From an uncultured Clostridia bacterium (GTDB lineage: Bacteria > Bacillota > Clostridia > Oscillospirales > CAG-272), in NCBI GenBank assembly GCA_946055715.1, contig CAMGGT010000061.1:1-6366 (forward strand): a stretch of DNA of 6,366 nt, written 5' to 3'. Below, piece after piece: positions 1-6,250 of this stretch. Made by a program: the position numbers and the translations under genes. Under the pieces are notes generated by a model. The model saw only the letters and a program-made list of their open reading frames with translations. It did not search any database and had not been told where the DNA came from. Each line of letters opens with the position of its first letter. The stretch's first letter is position 1.

Positions 1-284
1 GGGTCGATGCCGGCGGTACTGAAATCTCCGGTTACATGAAGCTGGTCGGCCCCGACACGCCGTTCAAAGACCTGAACAACAAGATCAACGACATCAAGGA
101 TACAGCTACGATTGGGGAGTTTATAGATGCCGGCCTGCTGGAACTGGACGCAAGCGCACAGTTCAACCTGGATCGTGTGTATAATTACCGCGATACGACA
201 ACATATCCCGAAAGCGACTGGAGAGATCTGAACCTGACCAGATTCGTATCCTTCATGGTGTCTTTGACCACCATGATTCCCTGA
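1..284 (+). CDS. C-terminal end of a repeat-type lipoprotein paralogue (5' truncated by window)
   Basis: The reading frame is open from base 3 to the stop at 282-284 and gives about 93 residues. An internal ATG at 36 is probably not the start: the frame continues upstream in the same style (VDAGGTEISGY) and no ribosome binding site precedes it. The fragment aligns without large gaps to the C-terminus of the next gene. LVGPDTP matches LIGPDTP, ATIGEFIDAGLLE matches ETIGAYESAGLIE, and WRDLNLTRFVSF matches WRDLTLSEFIGW. It is therefore a tandem paralogue, and by inference its missing part also has a lipoprotein signal and repeats. The molecular function is unknown. Its codons look slightly AT-richer than those of its neighbour, which suggests the duplication is old or the copies have diverged. 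Coding status and paralogy are secure; function is not. Confidence 0.85.
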   Translation, partial: VDAGGTEISGYMKLVGPDTPFKDLNNKINDIKDTATIGEFIDAGLLELDASAQFNLDRVYNYRDTTTYPESDWRDLNLTRFVSFMVSLTTMIP

Positions 285-297
285 TCTGATTTTCGTT

Positions 298-333
298 CCT
301 GTCTTCCGTGCGGCATGCCGCACGGAAGACAGG
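298..333. repeat. 36-bp perfect palindrome between the paralogous lipoprotein genes
   Basis: Bases 298-333 read identically on both strands, centred on GGCATGCC, so the RNA could form a stem of about 16 bp with a tiny loop. A U-G pair (297/334) extends it by one. No T-run follows on either strand, so it is not a textbook intrinsic terminator. A second small inverted repeat, AGGGCAATGCCCT (331-343), shares its first three bases with the right arm, so the two hairpins compete at the junction. Possible roles are a transcript-end or stability element, an attenuator between the two lipoprotein genes, or a dispersed palindromic repeat. The structure is certain; the role is open. Confidence 0.8.
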
Positions 334-380
334 GCAATGCCCTGCCACCGTGATGTTGCCTTGACGGAAAGGAGACGCGC

Positions 381-1544
381 ATGAAACACATGAAACGCAC
401 AGCCATCTTCACTGCGGCGCTTGCGCTGCTGTGCCTTGTGCTGCTGTTCGGTGTGGCCTGCGATGTTTCCTACCAAGGGCCAAGCTGGTCAGAGATCATG
501 AGCCGGGTCAAGTCGGTGCAGATGGGTGTGCTGTTCGGGTACGAAAAAGTGTCAAGTGACGGCACAGACATCTGGCAAAAGCCGACGGAGGAGGGAGAGA
601 GCATCCCTCCCCAGACTCCTGAGGGCTGGGTGGCCGTGCTGGCAGACCTGTCGCTGGGCGACCTTCTCGACCAGACGAAATTGACAGAAAAAATCGAAAA
701 CACCCCTCTTTCGGTCGCCCTTGGCATGACCGAACGCGACAATGTGTGGTATACGGATGCCGCCTGCACCCAAAAGGCGGTGCCGTTGCTCTCACATCTT
801 GCCACCACCGAGATCGGCCGGGTGGGCGAGACCATTCCGGATGTGCGCCTCGGCTACCTGTTTGGCTTCTCTCCCGTCTATGAAGGGGAGAGCAGGGAAG
901 GCGCGCCCGACCATTGGGAAGAGAACGGCCTGCCCGTCACAGACGGAATCCGTGCCTCGCTTGCCAACCTGACGGTGGCGGAGCTGGAGGAGGAAGCCGC
1001 CCTTTCCGACGCCTGCAAAAGCATGACCGTGGCGGCGGTGCTGGGCTATACGCAAGACCCCGCCACCGGCATTTGGTATGAAGACGGCGAACGCACCCGC
1101 GAGGCCTCTGCCCTGATGCAAATCATGGCCTCGGCTGAGGTACAGGACCTTTCACGCACGGTGGATGACGCTGCCCTCGGCCGCCTCCTGGGCTGTTGCA
1201 AGGTGGACGGCGTGTGGTACACCGAGTATACCGACGACGAAGATGCGGCAAACGATGTGCCCGTCGCAGGCCTTTTGGCGCTGATCGGCCCGGATACACC
1301 CCTCTCCGATTTCGAGACAAGGGTGGAGGCCGTGAAGACGACCGAAACCATCGGGGCATATGAGAGTGCGGGACTGATCGAGCCGTTCACAACACAGCAG
1401 ACGGCGGCGCTTGACGACCTGTATGCCGACTTTGCCCTGCCGGAAAAGCCCGCAGATACCTACACCTGGCGAGACCTGACCTTGTCGGAATTCATCGGCT
1501 GGACGGTCTCTTTTGCCATGCTCTATCACAGCGCAAACTACTGA
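381..1544 (+). CDS. Repeat-containing lipoprotein, 387 aa, function unknown
   Basis: The ATG at 381 is preceded by GGAG at 371-374 with six bases of spacing, better placed than the in-frame ATG three codons later. Residues 1-26 are a Lys/Arg-led hydrophobic signal ending FGVAC, with Cys27 as the likely lipidated residue. The -3 residue is Gly, so the lipobox is acceptable but not ideal. The mature part is built of degenerate repeats with an LG/FG core at 50-54 (VLFGY), 113-116 (ALGM), 160-163 (LFGF), 220-223 (VLGY) and 269-272 (LLGC). Each core is followed by Trp or Trp-Tyr (W65, 123-124, W179, 232-233, 279-280) and then a Leu-rich helix-like stretch. A non-repeated C-terminus (about 300-387) matches the partial gene upstream. 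It is probably anchored to the outer face of the membrane. I do not recognise the family and see no enzyme motif. A structural or interaction role is inference only. Confidence 0.9.
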   Translation: MKHMKRTAIFTAALALLCLVLLFGVACDVSYQGPSWSEIMSRVKSVQMGVLFGYEKVSSDGTDIWQKPTEEGESIPPQTPEGWVAVLADLSLGDLLDQTKLTEKIENTPLSVALGMTERDNVWYTDAACTQKAVPLLSHLATTEIGRVGETIPDVRLGYLFGFSPVYEGESREGAPDHWEENGLPVTDGIRASLANLTVAELEEEAALSDACKSMTVAAVLGYTQDPATGIWYEDGERTREASALMQIMASAEVQDLSRTVDDAALGRLLGCCKVDGVWYTEYTDDEDAANDVPVAGLLALIGPDTPLSDFETRVEAVKTTETIGAYESAGLIEPFTTQQTAALDDLYADFALPEKPADTYTWRDLTLSEFIGWTVSFAMLYHSANY

Positions 1545-1615
1545 AAACGCCCAAATCCTATTTTTGAATATCCCTTTATCAAATCATGTGACCAATACGC
1601 GCCAAAAGTATGTCT

Positions 1616-1623
1616 GAAGGAGA
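1616..1623 (+). promoter_or_regulatory. Ribosome binding site fixing the start at 1631
   Basis: GAAGGAGA lies seven bases before the ATG at 1631. The earlier in-frame ATG at 1610 would place this ribosome binding site inside the coding region and would put a charged SEGDTK stretch ahead of the lipoprotein signal. The 1631 start is therefore preferred. Confidence 0.85.
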
Positions 1624-1630
1624 TACAAAG

Positions 1631-2272
1631 ATGAAGATCAGCCGTTTTGTATGCGCCGCCCTGCTTGTTTTCATGGCACTTTCGCTTCTGGCCTGCAACC
1701 CGGCGGTGGTCGCCCCCACAACGACCGTGCCGACGACCCTGCCGCCCACCGCTACCACGACCACGGAGGATGTACAGGATGTGCGCCTGCAAGCGGTCAT
1801 GACCGCCGTGGCCACCTCCGCCCCTGCCATCTCCGAGACGACCGTTTCCCTTACCGAAAAGGGAGGTCTGACCCTCACCTCGGTCTTTGTTTACACGGCC
1901 TCCACCGGAAAGACCGTATACACCATTCAGCGGTTTGGCGAGTTGTCTGTAGACAACACGACCCCGCAGATCGTCACCGAGGAGGGCGAGAAGACAGAGA
2001 CGACCTCGCCCACAGAGGGCGTGCGCCTTTCTGCGCTTTGCCTTGAAAAAACCTTGTTTTCTGCCTGCACTTTGACAGAAGCAGACGGCACGCTGACCCT
2101 CACCGCCACCCTCAAAGCCGGTGCGGAGGCAGATGTGTTCGGCGTTGCTATTGACGGTGCGGCGGGGACCCGACTGGTCATTTCCGTTGTAGACGGTCGG
2201 GTCGCATCTGTGGATGTGAATTATACCGTGAGCACTTCCACCGTGCAGATCCAAACGCGCTATACCTATTGA
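1631..2272 (+). CDS. Putative lipoprotein with Thr/Pro-rich linker, 213 aa
   Basis: Starting at 1631, residues 1-21 form a signal peptide with a canonical lipobox LLAC, and Cys22 is the predicted lipidation site. Residues 23-46 are a low-complexity Thr/Pro/Ala linker (APTTTVPTTLPP region), typical of a tether that holds a domain away from the membrane or through the wall. The remaining ~165 residues are rich in alternating beta-type segments (TVSLTEKGGLTLTSVFVY, GTLTLTATLKAG, TRLVISVVDGRVASVDVNYT, VQIQTRYTY). This suggests a beta-sheet or barrel-like fold such as those of lipid- or ligand-carrying lipoproteins, by inference from pattern only. Cys137 and Cys146 could pair. It lies 86 bp after the repeat lipoprotein, on the same strand, and may be co-transcribed with it. 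It does not share that gene's repeats. The family is not recognised. Confidence 0.85.
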   Translation: MKISRFVCAALLVFMALSLLACNPAVVAPTTTVPTTLPPTATTTTEDVQDVRLQAVMTAVATSAPAISETTVSLTEKGGLTLTSVFVYTASTGKTVYTIQRFGELSVDNTTPQIVTEEGEKTETTSPTEGVRLSALCLEKTLFSACTLTEADGTLTLTATLKAGAEADVFGVAIDGAAGTRLVISVVDGRVASVDVNYTVSTSTVQIQTRYTY

Positions 2273-2277
2273 CCTCA

Positions 2278-2316
2278 TTGTCCGTCTCCCTGCATGAAAC
2301 GGAGGGGGACGGGCAA
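2278..2316 (+). promoter_or_regulatory. 14-bp stem-loop in the gap before asnS
   Basis: Bases 2278-2291 pair with 2303-2316 (14 bp including two U-G pairs) around an 11-base loop. The following bases are AACTTTATAG, a poor U-tract, so it is either a weak terminator for the lipoprotein gene or a leader structure of asnS. It begins five bases after the lipoprotein stop codon, which favours a transcript-end role. The conserved T-box antiterminator sequence is not present. Confidence 0.55.
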
Positions 2317-2348
2317 AACTTTATAGACCACAAGAAAAGAAGAAGAGT

Positions 2349-3743
2349 ATGAAAAGAATCACCATCAGAGAACTGTGGGCGCAACCCGGCGCCTATGCAG
2401 ACAAGACGGTCACCGTCTGCGGCTGGGCAAGAAGCATCCGCGACAGCCGCGCATTCGGCTTTATTGATCTAAACGACGGCAGCAGCTTCAAGGGCGTGCA
2501 GGTCGTGTTTGAACGCGAGGTGCTTGCCAACTATGACGAGATCGCACGGCAGAATGTCGGCGCCGCGCTGGTCATCACCGGCACGCTTGCCCTCACCCCG
2601 GAGATGAAGCAGCCCTTTGAGATCAAAGCGGCCACCATTGCCGTGGAGGGCACCTCCACCCCCGACTATCCCCTGCAGAAAAAGCGGCACACGCTGGAGT
2701 ATTTGCGTGAGCAGGCCTATCTGCGCCCCCGCACCAACCTGTTTTCGGCGGTGTTCCGCGTCAGAAGCGAGGTGGCGTATGCCATTCACTCCTTCTTTCA
2801 TGACCGCGGATTTGTGTATGTGCACACCCCCCTCATCACCGCCTCTGACTGCGAAGGCGCAGGCGAGATGTTCCGCGTGACCACGCTGGACCCCAAAAAT
2901 CCCCCCCTGTGTGAAGACGGCAGTGTGGACTTCTCGCAGGACTTTTTCGGCAAGCCCGCCAACCTCACCGTTTCCGGGCAGCTTGAGGGCGAGACCTTTG
3001 CCATGGCCTTCGGCAAGATCTATACCTTCGGCCCCACCTTCCGTGCAGAAAACTCCAACACCGCCCGCCACGCCGCGGAATTCTGGATGATCGAACCCGA
3101 GATTGCCTTTGCCGACCTGGAAGACGATATGCAGCTGGCCTGGGACATGATCGTCTACATCATTCGCCATGTCATCGAGAAGTGCCCGGCAGAACTGGCC
3201 TTCTTCAACAGCTTTGTTGACAACACCTTGCAGGAACGCCTGGCCGCACTGGTGGAAAGCGACTATGCCAAGGTGACCTATACAGAGGCCGTCTCGCTGC
3301 TTGAAAAGAGCGGCCGCGACTTCAAATATCCCGTCTCGTGGGGGTGCGACCTGCAAACAGAGCATGAGCGGTATCTCACCGAAGAGATCTTCAAACGCCC
3401 GGTGTTTGTTATCGACTATCCCAAAGAGATCAAGGCCTTCTATATGCGCCTCAACGACGACGGCAAGACCGTTGCCGCCATGGACCTTCTGGTACCGGGC
3501 GTGGGCGAGATCATCGGGGGCAGTCAGCGTGAGGAGCGCATGGATCTGTTGCTTGACCGCATGAAGGAGCTGGGCCTGCGCGAGCAGGACTATGAGTGGT
3601 ATCTCAACCTGCGCAAATACGGCGGCACAAAGCATGCCGGCTTCGGCCTGGGATTTGAGCGCATCATCATGTACCTCACGGGCGTGGCCAACATCCGCGA
3701 TGTCATCCCCTATCCGCGCACGGTCGGCTCTGCCGAATACTGA
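2349..3743 (+). CDS. asnS: Asparaginyl-tRNA synthetase
   Basis: This class IIb aminoacyl-tRNA synthetase activates asparagine with ATP and charges tRNA-Asn in the cytoplasm. At 464 residues it has the usual bacterial length. Residues about 1-105 form the OB-fold anticodon-binding domain ([23 protein letters not shown]). The catalytic domain follows. Motif 1 lies around 146-163. Motif 2 is at about 228-251, with [20 protein letters not shown], whose AENSNTxRH signature separates AsnRS from Asp[12 protein letters not shown] is at 386-395. Motif 3 is GFGLGFERI (431-439, Arg438), and the C-terminus is [15 protein letters not shown], typical of AsnRS. The start at 2349 follows a purine-rich but weak ribosome binding site (AAGAAGAG). 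All expected motifs are present and no frameshift is seen. Its presence suggests direct charging of tRNA-Asn, although an amidotransferase route elsewhere cannot be excluded. Confidence 0.97.
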   Translation: MKRITIRELWAQPGAYADKTVTVCGWARSIRDSRAFGFIDLNDGSSFKGVQVVFEREVLANYDEIARQNVGAALVITGTLALTPEMKQPFEIKAATIAVEGTSTPDYPLQKKRHTLEYLREQAYLRPRTNLFSAVFRVRSEVAYAIHSFFHDRGFVYVHTPLITASDCEGAGEMFRVTTLDPKNPPLCEDGSVDFSQDFFGKPANLTVSGQLEGETFAMAFGKIYTFGPTFRAENSNTARHAAEFWMIEPEIAFADLEDDMQLAWDMIVYIIRHVIEKCPAELAFFNSFVDNTLQERLAALVESDYAKVTYTEAVSLLEKSGRDFKYPVSWGCDLQTEHERYLTEEIFKRPVFVIDYPKEIKAFYMRLNDDGKTVAAMDLLVPGVGEIIGGSQREERMDLLLDRMKELGLREQDYEWYLNLRKYGGTKHAGFGLGFERIIMYLTGVANIRDVIPYPRTVGSAEY

Positions 3744-3767
3744 TCTATCCGTTTTGCACACCATCCC

Positions 3768-3781
3768 CCGGCAAATGCCGG
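3768..3781 (+). other. Small hairpin after asnS
   Basis: CCGGC (3768-3772) pairs with GCCGG (3777-3781) around an AAAT loop. It sits 25 bases after the asnS stop and 32 bases before the next start. No T-run follows, so termination here would be inefficient and the downstream beta-helix gene may be partly read through from asnS. Confidence 0.4.
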
Positions 3782-3796
3782 TATCTGTATGCATGT

Positions 3797-3803
3797 AAAG
3801 GAG
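3797..3803 (+). promoter_or_regulatory. Ribosome binding site fixing the start at 3813
   Basis: AAAGGAG lies nine bases before the ATG at 3813. An in-frame ATG at 3789 would overlap this site and has no binding site of its own. Starting at 3813 also places the conserved YSQFGAKGDGKTDD motif at the very N-terminus, as is usual for the family. Confidence 0.85.
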
Positions 3804-3812
3804 AGAAACCCA

Positions 3813-5261
3813 ATGCAGACATACGTGACCTACAGCCAGTTCGGCGCCAAAGGCGACGGCAAGACCGACGACATGGCGGCCATTGTTGCCGCCCATGCCT
3901 ACGCAAATGAGCATCACCTGCCCGTGCGGGCAGATGCAGGCGCCACCTACTATATCGGCGGCCGAGACCTGACCGCCGTCATCCGAACAGACACAGACTG
4001 GAACACCGCTCGCTTTATTGTGGATGATAGCGATGTCGAAAACCGCGACCAGTCGCTGTTTCTCGTTCCAGCGGAATATGAGCCGATGCCGGTCGACATC
4101 CCGTGCCTTGTTCGCCGACAGAAGAAGCTGGACATCCGGCTGCCCGGCACCTGCCTTGTCTCCGTCCGCGACGAGACCCGGCGCAACTACATACGCAAGG
4201 GTCCGAACCGTTCAAACGGTGTGCCCGTCTCGGATACCTTTTTGGCGGATGCCGAGGGCAATACCCTCAACGACATCATGTGGGACTATCCGCAGGTCAC
4301 TTCCGCTACCGCCCGCCGCATTGAAGAAGAGCCGCTGACGGTCAGCGGCGGTCACTTCACCACGCTTGTCAACCAGATGCCCTCTGCCTACACCTACTAT
4401 GCGCGGGACATTCTGGTCAAACGCTCGCACACCACCCTCGAGGGCATCACTCACCGCGTGGAGGGCGAGGGAGAACACGGCGCACCCTACGGCGGCTTTT
4501 TGCGCGTCAGCGGTGCCGCGTATGTGACATTGCGCGACTGCTCGCTGACGGGTCACAAGATCTTCATTACAGACGGTTACGGCTCCAAAGTGCCCATGGG
4601 TACCTATGACATCAGTCTCGGCGGCGCCGCCTTCGTCACCCTGTCGAGCATCACGCAGGTGCAGGACATTATGGACACCTCGCGCTGGGGACTGATGGGC
4701 AGTAACTACTGCAAGGACATTACATTAGAAAACTGCACCATGTCCCGCTTTGACGCGCACATGGGGGTCACCAATGCCACCATACGCAACTGCCGCCTTG
4801 GTTGGCAATGCGTAAATGCCATCGGCATGGGGCAATTTCTGGTGGAAAACACAGAGATCTACGGTCGCAGCTTCATCCAACTGCGCCACGACTATGGCGG
4901 ACATTGGGACGGCGACATGACCATCCGCAACTGCGTGTGGTATCCCACAGGTGAGCATCCCTCGGTGCTTTCCGGCGCAAATGACGAAGACCATGACTTC
5001 GGCTATGACTGCAAAATGCCCCGTTGCCTGACGATAGACGGTCTGACCATCCATGATGAAAACGAGCGCATACGCGATTTTGCCCTGCTTGGCAACTATC
5101 GCCGTACGGATGTGCCTACGCCCCGCACCTTCCCCTATCAGCCCACCCGCGTCCTGCACGCAAGGGGCATCCGGTGTACGGGCGGCCACCCTGTGAAAAT
5201 CTGCCGCACGCCGGAACTCTATCCCGACCTGCAGGCAGACACCGACCTGCCCGAGGCATAA
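3813..5261 (+). CDS. Right-handed beta-helix protein of the pectate-lyase-like superfamily, 482 aa
   Basis: The N-terminus (residues 4-21, with FGAKGDGKTDD) is the hallmark opening of pectate lyase 3 / polygalacturonase-like domains, and AGATYYIGG at 42-50 fits the next conserved step. From about 230 to 415 there are beta-helix rungs with a recurring hydrophobic-(R/E)-(N/D)-C pattern: LRDCSL (240-245), LENCTM (305-310), IRNCRL (324-329), VENTEI (344-349), IRNCVW (371-376), LTIDGLTI (406-413). These imply stacked Asn and Cys ladders inside the solenoid. There is no signal peptide or membrane segment, so it is predicted to be cytoplasmic or exported by an unusual route. Family members act on polysaccharides or form structural spikes. 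I cannot assign catalytic residues or a substrate, and no sugar transporter or other glycan gene is nearby. It stands between the asnS hairpin and a strong terminator, so it probably ends a transcript. Confidence 0.88.
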   Translation: MQTYVTYSQFGAKGDGKTDDMAAIVAAHAYANEHHLPVRADAGATYYIGGRDLTAVIRTDTDWNTARFIVDDSDVENRDQSLFLVPAEYEPMPVDIPCLVRRQKKLDIRLPGTCLVSVRDETRRNYIRKGPNRSNGVPVSDTFLADAEGNTLNDIMWDYPQVTSATARRIEEEPLTVSGGHFTTLVNQMPSAYTYYARDILVKRSHTTLEGITHRVEGEGEHGAPYGGFLRVSGAAYVTLRDCSLTGHKIFITDGYGSKVPMGTYDISLGGAAFVTLSSITQVQDIMDTSRWGLMGSNYCKDITLENCTMSRFDAHMGVTNATIRNCRLGWQCVNAIGMGQFLVENTEIYGRSFIQLRHDYGGHWDGDMTIRNCVWYPTGEHPSVLSGANDEDHDFGYDCKMPRCLTIDGLTIHDENERIRDFALLGNYRRTDVPTPRTFPYQPTRVLHARGIRCTGGHPVKICRTPELYPDLQADTDLPEA

Positions 5262-5332
5262 ACTGTGGTGACAGATGATCGCAAGCCGATTCGATTTCGG
5301 AAAAAAGGGAAAAACCCCCTGCTCATTTGCAA

Positions 5333-5366
5333 AAAAAGCCGGGTAGCCACCGCCACCCGGCTTTTT
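5333..5366. terminator. Bidirectional intrinsic terminator
   Basis: GCCGGGT (5338-5344) pairs perfectly with ACCCGGC (5355-5361) around a ten-base loop. The stem is flanked by a run of A on the left and TTTTT (5362-5366) on the right, which can extend it. It follows the beta-helix stop by about 70 bp and is a standard intrinsic terminator on the + strand. The A-run would give a U-tail on the - strand too. Confidence 0.92.
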
Positions 5367-5414
5367 CTCCTCTTTTCCCTGCCATTTCTCTCTTCCAACA
5401 CAGAAGAAACAACC

Positions 5415-5431
5415 GATGGATGTGCTCCATC
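5415..5431 (+). promoter_or_regulatory. Hairpin just upstream of the pseudouridine synthase ribosome binding site
   Basis: GATGGA (5415-5420) pairs with TCCATC (5426-5431) around the loop TGTGC. It ends three bases before AGAAGGA (5434-5440), the ribosome binding site of the gene starting at 5448. It could influence translation initiation, but a 6-bp stem may also arise by chance. Confidence 0.3.
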
Positions 5432-5447
5432 ATAGAAGGAACAGCCA

Positions 5448-6149
5448 ATGGACATTCTGTATTGTGACCCGCACCTGGTCGTTGCGCTCAAGCCCGCAGG
5501 CATCTCTGCCGAGGCAGACGGCGGCCGCGGAGACGATCTTCCCACCCTGCTCACCGCCGCGCTTCGCGCACGGGGAGAGAAGGAGCAGTTGTTTGTGGTG
5601 CACCGACTTGACCGCGCCGTCGGCGGGCTGACGGTGCTGGCCCGCACAAAGGCGGCGGCCGCATCGCTTGGCGCGGCGGTCGGGCAAAAGGACGGCTTCT
5701 CAAAGGACTATTTTGCCGTCATCCAAGGGCAAATGACGCCCGCAGAGGGCAGATTACAGCATTATCTGCGGCGCGACGGTCTGCGCGGCCGCGCCGTGCC
5801 TGCCGATAGCCATGCGGCGGGGGCCAAACGGGCAGAACTGCTCTACCGCACGCTGGCGGAAGCGCAAACCGACACGGGCACCCCCATCACGGCGGTGGCC
5901 GTGCGGCTTTGCACCGGGCGCTTCCATCAGATCCGCGCCCAGTTTGCCTTTGCGGGGCATCCGCTGGTGGGAGACGGCAAATATGGTGCCGCGGCCTATG
6001 CGCCACAGCCCGCGCTGTTTGCCGCCTCGTTCTCCTTTTTGCACCCGGCAGACGGTCGCCCGCTCTCCTTTTTTGCCCCGCCGCCGGAGGCCTATCCCTT
6101 CTCTGTTTTTCCCAAAAACACCTTTACCCCCCTCTCATTTTCCTTTTGA
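5448..6149 (+). CDS. RluA-family RNA pseudouridine synthase, 233 aa
   Basis: The enzyme converts specific uridines in rRNA or tRNA to pseudouridine in the cytoplasm. Residues 52-55 are HRLD, with Asp55 the expected catalytic aspartate. KDYFAVI (86-92) and GRFHQIRAQF to LVGDGKYG (157-180) are the other family motifs, in the usual order. The protein opens directly with the catalytic domain (ILYCDPHLVVALKPAGI), so it lacks the N-terminal S4 RNA-binding domain of RluC and RluD and is a short form. The motif after HRLD reads RAVGGLTV rather than the common RxTSGLL, so Val-Gly replaces the usual Thr-Ser. This probably marks a subfamily rather than loss of function, because Asp55 is intact. The ATG at 5448 follows AGAAGGA with seven bases of spacing. 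The RNA target cannot be told from sequence. The gene has a terminator on each side and appears to be a single transcription unit. Confidence 0.93.
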   Translation: MDILYCDPHLVVALKPAGISAEADGGRGDDLPTLLTAALRARGEKEQLFVVHRLDRAVGGLTVLARTKAAAASLGAAVGQKDGFSKDYFAVIQGQMTPAEGRLQHYLRRDGLRGRAVPADSHAAGAKRAELLYRTLAEAQTDTGTPITAVAVRLCTGRFHQIRAQFAFAGHPLVGDGKYGAAAYAPQPALFAASFSFLHPADGRPLSFFAPPPEAYPFSVFPKNTFTPLSFSF

Positions 6150-6190
6150 GGGGACATATCCCCGTGCGAGACAGGCAGTTTTCCGTTTCG

Positions 6191-6250
6191 AACAAAAAAG
6201 CCGAGAGGCAACGGCCGCACAGTCGCGGTCTGCCATTCGGCTTGTTCTTA
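6191..6250. terminator. Long imperfect hairpin with U-rich tails on both strands
   Basis: AAGCCGA (6198-6204) pairs with TCGGCTT (6237-6243). After a U-G pair and one mismatch, GGCA (6207-6210) pairs with TGCC (6231-6234). After a two-base bulge, GGCCGC (6213-6218) pairs with GCGGTC (6225-6230) around ACAGTC. The + strand tail is GTTCTTATTTC, a mediocre U-tract. On the - strand the hairpin runs into CTTTTTTGTT, a strong one. It would end the pseudouridine synthase transcript and is better still as a terminator for a gene arriving on the - strand. A smaller hairpin, GGGGA-CATA-TCCCC (6150-6163), lies right after the stop codon. Confidence 0.75.

Noticed and set aside
1561..1590. Promoter-like TTGAAT plus TATCAA before the 213-residue lipoprotein
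   Set aside because: The two boxes are only about seven bases apart, and no good -10 box sits 16-18 bases after TTGAAT.
1610..1630. Earlier in-frame start for the 213-residue lipoprotein
   Set aside because: It would swallow the ribosome binding site at 1616-1623 and put acidic residues ahead of the signal peptide.
1538..2278. 246-codon open frame on the - strand
   Set aside because: It is a Gly/Arg-rich shadow of the Thr/Ala-rich lipoprotein gene. It has no domain or ribosome binding site, while the + strand frame has a signal peptide and a lipobox.
2278..2327. Promoter for asnS using TTGTCC and TATAGA
   Set aside because: The spacing is about 38 bases, and there is no -35-like sequence at the proper distance from TATAGA.
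2469..3917. 482-codon open frame on the - strand
   Set aside because: It lies opposite asnS and the start of the beta-helix gene. Its translation shows no domain, and it is explained by the codon bias of the GC-rich + strand genes. asnS has all its family motifs.
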